64,000 nucleotides of DNA. Origin: Calycina herbarum (Eukaryota > Ascomycota > Leotiomycetes > Helotiales > Pezizellaceae). A model generated the notes under the pieces. It saw nothing but the letters and a program-made list of their open reading frames with translations, was not told where the DNA came from and ran no database searches. Positions 1 through 12,107 of this stretch are shown one piece after another. The position numbers were made by a program, and so were the translations under genes. Each line of letters starts with the position of its first letter. Position 1 is the first letter of the stretch. The stretch is from contig LLEY01000129.1 in the NCBI GenBank assembly GCA_001414485.1, positions 62,001-126,000 on the forward strand, read 5' to 3'.

Positions 1-1335
1 AGGTTTCTATTATTCTATATATACTTATCTATTCCCTTTCTTAAAGATTCTAATAAATACCTATATCTTACCTTATTTAGACTTATATATTCTTAGATTT
101 ATTTCTAATAAATTAGATTCTAATTCTAATAACTCTAATAAACTTATTAATAGTAGTAATTTATATTCTACTTAAAAAGAGAATCTATATTCTATTTCTA
201 ATCATATATTATAATACTCTTTAAGAAGTGGATTCCTACTATTATTAGTATCTTATACCTTACTATCTTAGAGTTCGATTCCTTTATTTAGCTATAAGTA
301 TATAACGCTTGTTAATAGTTCTAAGGTATCTATTTCAATCTATATACTATATTCTCTAGCCTCGAGTTCTTCGTTTATAAGTTCTATTCTTTTTAGTAAA
401 GCTACTTCTTTTTAGATAGTAGCGTTCGCTTATTTCCCTTTAAAGTCTTTCTTCTTACTATACTTATTTACTCTATAGCTAGAGAGGCTATAGTTATAAT
501 ATAAGTTCTACTTACGACGACGATCTCGCTCTTTCTAGGAAAGTCCTTTCTTTAGTAGGTTTCTTTCTTAAGTTCCTTTTCCTAGAACCTAACGCTTCTA
601 AGTAACGTTAACTTCTATAGGATCTCTATAGTCTTTTCTTCTATCTTTTCTTTAATATCGATGTCTATAACTACTCTTTTTCTCTAGACTCTTCTTATAA
701 TTCCGATTATTAATTTTAATCGTATTATTAGTTAACTTGTCGAGTATATCTAGGAAGTTATCCCTAGCTAGTTTATCCTTAATACTGTCCTTTAATCCTC
801 TATAATACTGCTTATATAAGGCTTTATCGTTCTAGCTAAGACATATAAAGTATTATTAGAATATTAACGTGTATTTAGCTACTAACCTCTTTTATTAGAG
901 GCTGTATAGAGCCTATACCGCCTTCTTTTTTAAATCTACATCTGTAAACGCCTAGTTAATCCCTTTCTTAAATCTAGTAACGGTTAAAAACAATCCTTAA
1001 ATACTTTTACTTATAAGGTTTAATACTCTTTTATTTAATATTTTATTCTTCTAAAAATCCTCTAAATATAGCTCTATCTAGTTATATACTACTCTCTTAA
1101 GACGGGTAGTAAGCTATATAACTTAATTAGTTTTATAAGTAAACTATACTAAGTAAAAGTTTAAGTATATTAAAGCTTTTATAATAAACTTAGTAAGTTT
1201 CTCTAAGAAGCTGTTAAATGTTTTAGGTACTAGCAATTTCACTTCCTCTCTAATAGTCGTAACTAGTACTGCCGGTATTATTAGTACTAGAGGTAGTATA
1301 GGGGTTAAACTCGAGGATAGCGTAGTTTTCGACAT
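1..1335 (-). pseudogene. RIP-degraded gag of an LTR retrotransposon, running off the left edge
   Basis: The minus strand reads as a retrotransposon Gag starting at an ATG at 1335. A 63-codon open stretch comes first, then a frame with stops that has the retrotrans_gag pattern around 700-900 (resembling Tyr-Arg-Gly-Leu-Lys-Asp after a Tyr-Lys-Gln-Tyr context). At 460-501 the frame has the exact spacing of a CCHC zinc knuckle (C-X2-C-X4-H-X4-C), but all four ligand positions are Tyr codons, as expected if TGY and CAY codons became TAY. A Lys-rich stretch follows, as after many knuckles. The element continues left beyond the window; its family (Gypsy is likely) cannot be fixed from gag alone. 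Confidence 0.6.
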
Positions 1336-1506
1336 AGTATTAGTAGTACTTCTAAGTAGGTACTTAAAGTGTAATAAAACTTAAACGAACTAAACAAAGG
1401 TAACTAAGTCTTATAAGTTAGTATATAGATAAGAAGTATAAACACGATAGATTATTTACTTAGAAGTGAACTCGTTACTTATATTAAAGATATTAAATAA
1501 GATAAT

Positions 1507-1836
1507 TATTATAGACCTGGCCACCGCCGAGCACGTGACTCGCGTACGGCTGCTCGCCGGCGTTCGCAAAGCCCTGCTATTCCTAGCCTAGCCTAGAACT
1601 ATTCCTACCTAGGCTAGGAACTATTTCTATAAACGGATCGACATTCTTATAACTTATCGATTCCTTAGCTATCTCTATATTATAGGACCTCTAGAAGTCT
1701 CCTCTTTCCTTCTCTTCTCTTCTATAGCTTTAGATCTTTAATTAAACTACCTCTTACTTCTCTGATTATCTACTATACCTATATATACTATAGATAAGGA
1801 TAACTACTAGAGGGCTAGCAGATTAGGTTTGTTATA
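1507..1836 (+). repeat. 5' LTR of the complete Gypsy element
   Basis: The 330-bp sequence is repeated directly at 7098-7427. The copies align without any length change, and the roughly twenty differences I see are all transitions. It carries a relatively GC-rich block (about 1516-1575) and the motif CCTAGCCTAGCCTAG. Confidence 0.92.
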
Positions 1837-2055
1837 TTATCTAAAGCTCCCTTCTTCTCTCTATTTACTACTGCTCCTAGGAAGGATTAGAATATCTGTT
1901 ACGATTCTAATACGACACCTACGGTCTATATAGACCGCCCGTAGATACTACTAGCGCCTTATATAGCCCTGCGTACCCGCGCCTACTACCGCGTACAAGA
2001 GCCTAGGGCTCTTCTACCTATACCCTCTGTTCTTATAACTGAGTCGTCTACAACG

Positions 2056-5000
2056 ATGTCTGCCGACCAGCCTACGGACGCTTAACAGCTCGCTATAGCT
2101 CTAAAACAGGTCCGCCTACTACGAGAACAACTAGACGACGTCTGTACCCCTCTACGAGGGAATACCCTGTCTGAAACTAGATAACATAGGTCGTTTACGG
2201 TTAAGCTTAAGGATACTAAGCCTCTAATAGATAGCTCGTCTCTAACCTTTAATAACTAGAAGATCTAGATTAAGGATAAGTTCCTTATCAACGCCTCTAT
2301 ATTTAAGCTAGAGGAAGCAAAGATAGCTTATGTTTTTAACTAAATAGCTGATATTACTTAGAAGCATCTCGTGCCTCGTTACCGGAAGAGACCTAAGCTG
2401 TTTTAGTCTATAAAAGAAATAATCGTATATCTTACAGATATCCTAGAGAATCTGTTTAAAGCGTAGGACGCCTATATCGAATTCCGCTAGCTTGTTATAA
2501 GAGATAACGAGACTTTCGCAACCTTCTATACTCGCTTCTTATACCTTATAGGCACTGGACGGATCCCGACGGACGACTTATAGTCTAACTTATATAACAA
2601 GCTTACGCCACCTCTATAACAGTCCGTCTTACTATTCTTAGACGTCCTGCTTATAAGTACGGCCCTAGTAAACAAGTGTCGACTTGTTAATAAGAACTTA
2701 CGAAGACTTCAGCTCCGTAGAAGTAACTTACGGACCGCTCGTCTTATCCCCCGGCCTGTAACTGCTACTACTACCTCTCGCCCAGCTGGAACTTTCACTA
2801 CTACTTAAACTACGTTCTATACAACCTCCTCTGCCCCGGCCCCCCGCCTTTACAGACTATTATATAAACTAACGTCTGCTTGTAAGGAACCGGACGACGC
2901 CTGCTTCAAGTGTAAGAGGACTGGGCACTATACTCGCGAATGCTCTAAGAACTCTAAGCCTATTACGGACGTTAATAAGCTTGCGGAGCCTACGTCTAAC
3001 TTAGAATAGTCGGAAAACGACCAAGTCTAGGGAAAGTCTCCTCTCTAGGCTTGCTTTACCGAGGTCCTAGCTAGTTAGCTATCGATCTAAGTTAGCTACT
3101 TAGAGGAAAACAGTTCACAGTCTCTTATAACTTAGTTTTCAATAGATACGGATTTAAAACCTCTGCTTTAGCTGATACTAGAGTAAACAGCTTTGTACTT
3201 ATTAGTACAAAGTTCGCTTAGAAGCTGGCTCGCTTCTTCTCTTTAACTATTTATACTCTTCCTACTCTTATTATAGTTCGTAGCTTTAATAGATAGAGTC
3301 GACAGTCCGCGGACTACTATATTATTCTTTACTTATATATAGACGGCTATAAACAGTACAACGTCTCTATAGTCCTCCTTAATACTAGCTATTAGAACCT
3401 TATTCTTAGGCGTATATAGTTTAACTAGCTTAACGTATAACTTAACCCCCGCCAGCGCTGACTTATATAGCCCGCGGATCTCCCTCCTTCTCCTAACCTT
3501 ATCTAGCTACGTCTCCTAGATCCTAGAATCCTATAGACTCGGCCCTTAAACCTAGATTACTAAGCTGACGCGGATCGCCGCGATCAGGCTCTAGAAGAAC
3601 AGGTTGTACGCAAATACTAGAAAGACCTACAACTGTCTATAAGCCTTGTCGACAAGCTGCTAGTCTCTCGGATCCTAGCGCGCCCGCCTACTACACCTCT
3701 AGCCGTACGTTATAGCGAGTACTAGGACCGCTAAAACAACTTACGAAATATAAACCGCGCTCTTATAGGTTTAGATATCTATAAAGCCTCTATAGCGTGC
3801 TTAAAACGTGTACGCCTCGACCTACTACCGGTAGATATCGCTGTTATTAGTACTACTATATATCGTCGTAATCTATAAGATACTAAAGCTACAGCCTTTA
3901 GTACCTCTCTTTATAAGATCGATTACTTAATAGAAAAAAAGCTTATAGATTAAAAAGACGACTTACAGGTCTAAGAAAGCCTCTCTAGAGCTTACTAGGA
4001 TCTCGTAGACGTTTTCTCTAAAGCTGCGTCTAATACTCTTCTCCCTCGTCGCCTATATAACTATAAGATCGAACTTACGAATAGGAACGCAGACGACTTA
4101 TTCTATAGCCCTCTCCGCTACTAGTCAACAGACGAGCTCTAGGCTATAAAACAATACCTTGTTAAGAACCTTTATAAAGGTTTTATTAAGACTAGCTAAG
4201 CCTCTTTTATAGCCTCGATTCTCTTTATTAAGAAGTCTAACAGCTCTCTACGGTTCTATATTAATTACTATAAGCTGAATAACCTGACCTATAAGAACTA
4301 GTATCCTCTTCTATTAATTAACGAAACTCTTACTTATCTAGGTAAGGCTCGTATCTTTATAAAGCTAGACATATAATAAGCTTTTCACCGGATTCGGATT
4401 AACCCTAAGTCTAAGGAACTAACAACGTTCTAGACCTGTTATAGAGCCTATAAGTATAAAGTTATACCTTTCGAACTAACTAACGGACCTATAATATATT
4501 AACAGTTTATAAACAACGTACTCTTCGACTATTTAAACGACTTTTATACTATCTATCTTAACGATATTCTTATTTACTCTAAGAACGAGCTAGACTATTA
4601 GAAACACGTTTGTAAGGTCCTTTTACAGCTTTGTAAAGCTAGCTTATAAGCTAATATTAAGAAATCTAAGTTTAACGTTACTCGTATAAAGTACCTAGGC
4701 TTCTATATAAGTACTAATAGGATTAAAGTAGACCTAGAAAAGACAGAAACGATCTATAACTAGGAACACCCTATTATAGTCCGCGGTGTTTAGTCCTTTC
4801 TTAGCTTTTATAACTTCTACTAGAAGTTTATTCTTAACTACAGACGAGTTACACGCCTGTTAACAGCTCTAACTCGTAAAGACCAGCCGTTTTAGTAGAC
4901 ACCTACGTGTTAGAACGCCTTCTCTAAGCTGAAGGCCCGGCTTATTAATACACCTCTTCTTATACACTTTAATCCGTAATACGAGTCTATGGTTAAGACC

Positions 5001-7060
5001 GATTCCTCTGACGGCGTCCTTAGTAGTATACTCCTTTAGTTATAGCTGAGTTAAGAGTAGCACTCTATAGCTTACTTCTCTAAGATAATAATACCTGCTG
5101 AGATTAACTACCCGATTTACAACAAAGAGATACTAGCTATTATACGTTCTCTAGAAGCCTAGAGACCTAAGCTCGAAGGGTCTCTACACCGGGTACGAGT
5201 CGTTTTAGACTATAAAGCTCTCGAGTACTTTATAACAACTAAAGCCTTATCTAGCCGACAAGCTCGCTAGGCTAAAACCCTCTCTCGATTTAACTTCCTA
5301 CTTACTTATAAGCCTAGTAGCTAGAATCGAGCGGATTCCCTTACTTGCTAGGACTAAGAAGTAGATAGTTAAATAGTAATAAAGATATCTACTCGTATAT
5401 AAGTCCTCTTATAGCCTAAGAATCTCAACTCGCGGATTATTATAGACCTAGACTTAGACCCTTCCGTAGATATTACACCCGTTAGAGTAGCCGACAGACT
5501 ATACGACTTAATTAACGATATTCTATAAGCTAATCGTACGAGTACAGGCTTTAACGCTCTCCGCTAGTACGCTACGGACGAACGCTCTAGCTAGACAACC
5601 TATAACAGCCTCCTGCTTTACTAAGAACGGCTTATCCTACCTAAGGACGACGATCTCAAAGTACGCTTACTAAGCGAGGTTTATAATCAAGTCTCGGTAG
5701 CCTACCCTAGATAATCTAAGACCCTAAAGCTAGTTATAGACCGCTACTACTAGCTGTATCTTCGTTTAGATATATAACGATTCGTCTATAACTATTAGAC
5801 CTGCCGTCGCTCTTACGTGCCGCGAGACCGCCTCTCTAGACTCCTCAACCTCTTGCCTATCCTAGATCGTCTATAGTAATATATATTAGTTGATTTTAAG
5901 GAATTCCCTTCTAATAAGTCTAGGATAGATATAATTATTATCTTTATCTGCTGGCTAAGTAAGAGATCTGTCTCTATCTCTTATCTAAAGACTACAGACG
6001 TAAAAAAGACTACGCGGATCTACCTCGACCGTGTATAGCGCTATTATAGACTGTTAGATACTATTATCTCTAACCGTGGTCTATAATTCGTCTTAGAGTT
6101 CTAGTAAGAGTTTAACCGGATCCTAGAGACTAAGATTAAGCTATCTACAGCCGTATATATATAAACCGATAGTTAAACTAAGAATATAAACTAGTAGATT
6201 AACTAACGCCTTCGCCTGTTTATAAACTACTATTAAGATAACTAGTCTAAAATAATGCCGATTATAGACTACGCTTAAGCTACACTTCCCTAGAACTCGA
6301 CGACTCTTCTGCTTATACAAATCGAGCTTAGTTATATACCACGTACCAGCTTTAATTAGGTCCGCCAGAGCCCGGAAGAGCTAATAAGCGTCCGTAAACA
6401 GCTTTTACGAGACGAAGCAGTTGCGTACGTAACCCGTATATACAGCGCCTAGGAAACCGCCTATAAGGGAATTAAGGCTGCTTAGGAACGCTAGCGTAAG
6501 CAAGCAAACAAGCACCGGCGACTAGTAGACTTTGCTATAGGCGACAAGGTCTATGTATCGACAAAGACGTAGAATATAGACTGCCTAAGCTATAAGCTCG
6601 ACCAGTAGATAGCTAGTCTATATACAGTCCTAGAAAAGGTTAGAAACGCTTTCCAGGTTAACCTGCCTCTAATAATTAAAATATAGCCCGTGATCTCTAT
6701 AAATAAGCTTCGTAGAGCTTCTAACGATCCGCTACTAGGCTAGCTACAGGAACTAGGACTGCCTATTATAGTTAATAAGTATAACGAATAGGATATAGAC
6801 CAAGTACTAGCCTCTAGAGGTTATTATAGAAAATTATAATACCGGGTTTAATAGGCACAAAGCAAGCTAGACCTAGCCTAGTACCTAGCTTCTAACTTTA
6901 TAAGCTGTCTATATAAGCTTTAAGAGTTTCACACTTTAAATCCTTCTCTTCTAGAGCCTCCTAGGTACTTAGTAGAATAGTTATAGAGCTAGGAAGATAG
7001 TATAAACGAGCTGGAATATTATAAGAACGAGGATAAATTACCTATAGAGTAGTAGGTTCA
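2056..7060 (+). pseudogene. Degenerate gag-pol of the complete Gypsy element
   Basis: An ATG at 2056 opens a Gag-like frame that is soon interrupted by stops. An intact CCHC zinc knuckle lies at 2902-2943 (C-F-K-C, then H and a final C with CX2CX4HX4C spacing). A protease site reads Asp-Thr-Arg at 3174-3182, explained by GGA to AGA from Asp-Thr-Gly. The reverse transcriptase box at 4554-4571 reads YLNDIL where Gypsy elements have YLDDIL, one TG-to-TA change away. RNase H (about 4900-5350), integrase (about 5700-6450) and a chromodomain-like end (about 6750-6860, motif DQVLASRG) follow. The order RT, RNase H, integrase is diagnostic of Ty3/Gypsy and the tail of chromoviruses. No functional product is possible. 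Confidence 0.88.
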
Positions 7061-7097
7061 GAGCTCGCGGGCGAGCTCTACTTAAAGAGAGGGGTAA

Positions 7098-7427
7098 TAT
7101 TACAGACCTAGCTACCGCCGAGTACGTAACTCGCGTACGGCTACTCGCCGGCGTCCGCAAAGCCCTGCTATTCCTAGCCTAGCCTAGAACCATTCCTACC
7201 TAGGCTAGGAACCATTTCTATAAACAGATCGACATTTCTATAACTTATCGATTCCTTAGCTATCTCTATATTATAGGACCTCTAGAAGTCTTCTCTTTCC
7301 TTCTCTTCTCTTCTATAGCTTTAGATCTTTAATTAAACCACCTCTTACTTCTCTGATTATCCGCTACACCTGTATATACTATAGGTAAGGATAACTACTA
7401 GAGGGCTAGTAGATTAGGTTTGTTATA
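7098..7427 (+). repeat. 3' LTR of the complete Gypsy element
   Basis: This is the direct repeat partner of 1507-1836, with the same length and transition-only differences. It is preceded by the purine-rich tract and followed at once by the ATAAT target duplication. Confidence 0.92.
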
Positions 7428-7432
7428 ATAAT

Positions 7433-7699
7433 AAGATTAATAACTAAAGTTAAGCACGAAGCTCCTATCTAATAGTAGACGTACTAGTATATATAGATCT
7501 TCTCGTGCTACCTAGATCCTTATACAAGCCTGGATCCCTGGATCTCTCTAGATCCCCTAAGGGATCCGAGGGGATCTATTACGTAACTACTAACAGCTAT
7601 CCAACAGTGAGATCCTAGGATACCTAAATACCTTTATATTACTAATTCCTTTCTATATTACCTTCTATTTCCTAGATATCGTACCTTGTCTTATCAGAG
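7433..7699. other. Unassigned spacer with a GATC-rich palindromic block
   Basis: The sequence between the complete Gypsy element and the pogo fragment matches nothing else I can recognise in the window. Around 7545-7580 it contains a dense run of GATC/GGATCC words with local palindromy. It is less AT-rich than its neighbours and may be a remnant of another LTR or of the site into which the elements inserted. No coding frame is visible. Confidence 0.4.
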
Positions 7700-8171
7700 C
7701 GCCGTCTAGACTACTTACTATATATAACGTGATTCGTAACACTATATTAGTAAAGAGTATAGAGCGAATAGCCTACGAGATAACTCTTCTATCTACTAAG
7801 GTACGTACTCTTTAAGTAGTAAATAAAGCTCTAAGTAAACGCTGTAGAGCTAAAAAGACTCGTATCTATTAAGAGAGTATACTTATAATAGAGGATATAT
7901 AGGATATTTTAGCTTAGAAGAATATAGATAAGCAGGTATGACGCGACTTACGTATAGAGAGAGGTAATCGGAAGAAGAGGTAACTGTCTAGGTAGTATTA
8001 TAGTACTTATAGAAAAGCTAGTTATAATATATAAACCTGTTAAGAAGATATAGATATATCTAGTTAATTAGAATCTAATTAGTTTTAATAAATTTTATAG
8101 ATTATAGTTGATTTATTATATAGTAAAGCAAATTATAAGAGGAAAAGTAGCGAGGTACTAATAAACTATAT
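7700..8171 (+). mobile_element. 3' fragment of a pogo/Fot1-type DNA transposon (copy 1)
   Basis: The sequence is colinear with the C-terminal third of the full pogo element at 12,491-14,333 (best match about 7740-8096 with 13,905-14,262), again differing mostly by transitions. The match continues to the terminal inverted repeat, whose remains end near 8171 with a following TA (8172-8173). The 5' two thirds and left terminal repeat are missing. It abuts the reverse transcriptase of the second Gypsy element, so this pogo copy had inserted into that gene before something deleted both left halves. Confidence 0.8.
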
Positions 8172-8481
8172 TATAAGATCTTAGAATAGCTCTATAAAGC
8201 TAGACTATAAGTAGATATTAAGAAGATAGAGTTCTACGTTACTTATATAAAGTATCTTAGTTTTATTATCTCTATAAATAGAATCGAGGTCGACTCTAAG
8301 AAGATCTTAGTAATCGTTCCCTAGAAATATCCTAGTACTATTAAGAGTATCTAGTCTTTCCTAGGTTTTTATAACTTCTACTAACGTTTTATTCGAGATT
8401 ATAGACAGATAGCTTATCTACTAAACTATTTTATAAATAAGAAAGTATTATTTAATTTCGACTTAATAGTCCTAGTCTTTA

Positions 8482-9911
8482 CTCCGTACGTACGGTTCTA
8501 GAATACTAAACTTCAAGTTCTTAAGTCTCTTAAAATTATAAACAAATATCTAAACTCTTAATATAGAACGCTCTAATCGATTTTATCCTTTCCAGTTACC
8601 TATATCTGAATCTTTAGCTAGCAAAGAAGGCTCTACTTAAAGGAAAACAAAATTCTTCGATACGTTGTTATACTAGTATAGCTATATATCTCTACGTTAG
8701 ATTTCCAGCGACTATAAGATCTTAGAGTTCTACGAACGTAAATAGAAAAATCAGTACCTTACTATAGGTTCTAAGATAAGATATTATACCTAGACGAAGT
8801 CTATAATACTTAGATATAAGTCTAAAGTTATAAAAGCAACTTATAAGATACTTTACTTCTCTACTTGAAATCTAGTCTATAAATATAAGTATAAAGACTA
8901 GATCGTATTCTATAATATCCTAGTCTAGAAATACTAACTTTAGAGATTAATAAAGAGGTATACTAAGAGCGGCGGGCGGTATCTAATAGTATATATTAAG
9001 AAGGTTATCTCGTCTAAAAATTATAACGAATAAGCGAAATACAGGTCCGACTATATATAAGACGCGCTCTTTGGTTTCTTTAACTATATAGTCTATATAG
9101 ACGAATTTCACGTAGACTCGATATCGAGAGTATAAGATAGAATAATAAGAGAGTAAGGAATACGTAATAATCCTAAGAATATAGAAGAGAGACCGCCGCT
9201 CTCTAGATGTCGCTTCTACGCTACGGGTTAGATAAGCTAGTAGAGGAAAGCCGAGAAGTTAGAGTTCTATAATAATAAGAAGGATAAAGTAGAGCGTTCT
9301 AAGTATTCTTCTAAGCCTCGTAGATATCTAAAGAACGAAACCGACGAGGAGTATTATTATCGTATTTAAGAATAGAAAGCTAAGAAGCTTTATAAGCGCG
9401 ATATCAAGGTTAGAGACAACGTAATAACCTAAAAGTACTACGTAGACCGACTTCTACCTATCTATATACGCGCGGTAGAAGCTATATAAGAAATAGATAA
9501 TAAACCGTAGCTATTATAGAAGAATAGAGACTTATTTTATAGTATATAGAAAAGAGAGCTTATATAGAAGTATAAAGACGTCTATAATATTTAAAACCTA
9601 TACTACTCTTTATAGAGCCTAGATTATAATTCTATAGAAGGTATCTAGGCTGTTATAAAGCAAAGATTACGTTATAGATACTTTGATTTAGACTAGGATA
9701 TTAAAAAGGCTCTATAAGAGAAATAGAATAAGATTACTATAGAGGAGATACGTTACTAGATTTCTAATATACCTAGAAGATACGTAGAGCTTTAAAGAAC
9801 AGAGGGAAAGCTTATTAGAGGTAGTAAATTATAATAATATTAATTTATATAGAGATTTAATATAAAAAGTTATCTTCTTTATTTTAATAAAACTGAACCG
9901 TACGTACGAAG
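8482..9911 (+). mobile_element. Tc1/IS630-like (DDE) transposon, RIP-inactivated, nested in the Gypsy element
   Basis: The 1430-bp unit has inverted ends: the left end is CTCCGTACGTACGGTTC and the right end, read in reverse complement, differs in those 17 bases by one C/T transition. A TA target duplication sits at 8480-8481 and 9912-9913. Inside, about 8980-9850 reads on the plus strand as a fungal IS630/Tc1-type transposase remnant: an Asp-Glu with hydrophobic residues before it near 9100, and towards the end the conserved SLDYNSIEG...IKQRLRYR block (about 9610-9680; families read DLNPIE here) and the EEIRY...IPRRYVEL tail. Removing the element rejoins the two halves of the Gypsy pol frame. 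Stops abound. Confidence 0.85.
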
Positions 9912-12107
9912 TAAAGACTAGAACTGTTAGACTTAGATTATAAGAAGGCTTTTACTATACTAAAAGAAGCCTTAGTTACTATATCTCTCTTATACTATTT
10001 CACAGCTGATTTAGAGACTATAGTCGAGACTAACGCGTCTAATAGAGTAGTTACAGCTGTAATATTATAATATATATCTGAAACTAAACTATAGAGACTT
10101 ATAAAGTACTTCTTAAAGATAATAAACCCTGCTAAGCTGAATTACTAAATCTACGATAAGAAGATATTAGCTATTATCTACTCTTTTAGATAATAGCGAG
10201 CTAATCTTACTTAAACTAGCTCCTAGATTAAAGTCTTTACTAATTATAAGACTTTAGAGTACTTTATAACCTCTAAAACCTTAAACTAGTAGTAAGCGAG
10301 ATAGATAGAGTTTCTATTAGAATTCTACTTTATAATTACATTTTAAGCTAGTAAGTAAAACGAAAAGACAGACACGCTAACACGCTAAGAGTAAGATATT
10401 AGCTCGTAGAATAACTTAAAAGCGTTTATAAGATAATAAATATTACTTACGTCTGATTAGTTAGATCTACGTATTACTACCTAATTAGAACCTTCGATAA
10501 TACTAGCTCTAGTTACCTTAGAACCCTCGCTTAACCTTATTAACTAGTTACTTACTACTAACTATAACTCTCTAGACTTAGAAGAAGACTAGACGAAAGC
10601 TACTCGCGGAGACTAGAACTAGATAATAGAGAATAGATTACTTCTTTAGTAAAAGAGACTCGTAGTTCTAGATTAAGAAACTTTATAAATAGATCTAATC
10701 TACGAGGCTTATATATAAGTTTCTATAGCTTACTCTAGATAGATAAAAACAGTAGCTATCCTTGCTTATAAATACTAGTAGAAAGGTTTATAAACGTTCG
10801 TAGAAACCTATATTAGTAACTACGAAGACTATCGACGTATTATAGTATCTTACGACTATAAACCTAGCTTTTTACATCTATTACTAGTTCTAGAGCGTCT
10901 CTAGTAATATATTACTATAGACTATAAGTCTTTCTCTACTAATAAGCAAGGTTATAATACCTTATAGATAGTTATAGATCGCCTAACTAAGTAATTATTC
11001 TCGATTCTCTGTCTAAAGATAGTTATAATATAAGATATAGCTTAAATATATATTACGTAGATATATCGAATCTACAGCTATTTACAAAGTATTGTTTTAG
11101 ACTATAGACTATAGTTTATCTCTTCTTTCTCGTCTGAATTCTACGGAATCTTTAGTATAAAGCTTAAGCTATCTACTGCTTTCTATTCTTAGACTAATAG
11201 ATAAGCTGAAATAATAAACTAATAGATTAATCAACGCTTATAGCCTTTTATTAGTTACTACTAGAATAATTAGAGCGAACTTGTCTCTATTTTAGACTAC
11301 GCCTAGCTTACGCTTCTATACGAGAGTCTAGGAGAGCTTTTACTTTTTAAAGTAATTAATAAATACGTAGCTACTATGTTCTTTGACTAGAATCGCTTAG
11401 ATAAACCTATAACTATACGTAAACAGCTGAACTAGATAGATATAAAGACACTAGTACGAAGAATATATAACACTTAGACCGTAGCAAAGGAATTAGTAAG
11501 TAAAGTATAAGAACGCTATACTAAGTCTATAAACCGGACTTAAAGAGTAGTAGACTTTAATATAGACGACTTTGTTTAAGTATCGACTTATAATTAGAAG
11601 ATAGACTAGCTAAGCTATAAGCTAGATAGATAAAACGAGAGTCTATTCTAGATTATAGTCTATAAAAGCTACTCTTTCTAGCTCGAATTACTAGACCACT
11701 TCTATATATACTCTATATTCTACCTATTACTACTCTATAAAGCTGCTATAGATCTATTACTTAGATAGGTAAATAAGCTACCTCTACTAATATAAGTTAT
11801 AGATTAGAAAGAGTAGAAAGTAGAAGAAGTCTTAGCTATAAAGACAATTCGTAGAAAGCTTTATTATAAGGTTAAATAGTTAGACTACGACTCTAATCTA
11901 TAGTAGTATCTAGCCTCTAATTTTAAGTATTATCTATATAAATTATACGACTTTTACCTCGCTAATCTAGCCCGCGCTAGTCTACTAAAAGCTTTATAAA
12001 GCTAGATATAAGCGTAGGAGAACGGTATAGATAATTATAACTATGTTATAAACGATTTAGTTATAATATAAAGCGTATAAATAAGTTTTTTTAAAAGAGA
12101 GAGGTAA

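Larger units (their letters stand above)
1507..7427 (+). mobile_element. Complete Ty3/Gypsy chromovirus-type LTR retrotransposon, RIP-inactivated
   Basis: The element is bounded by two 330-bp direct LTRs (1507-1836 and 7098-7427) and flanked by a perfect 5-bp target duplication ATAAT (1502-1506 and 7428-7432). A purine tract AAAGAGAGGGG (about 7084-7094) precedes the 3' LTR. The internal plus strand keeps, in Gypsy order, gag with a zinc knuckle, protease, reverse transcriptase, RNase H, integrase and a chromodomain-like tail. The LTR ends read TA...TA, consistent with an original TG...CA after RIP. Stops throughout make it dead. Completeness with a clean target duplication means it is an original insertion, not a rearranged fragment. 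Confidence 0.9.

Noticed and set aside
1144..1335. 63-codon minus-strand frame in the repeat island, as a stand-alone gene
   Set aside because: It is only the open start of a RIP-degraded gag.
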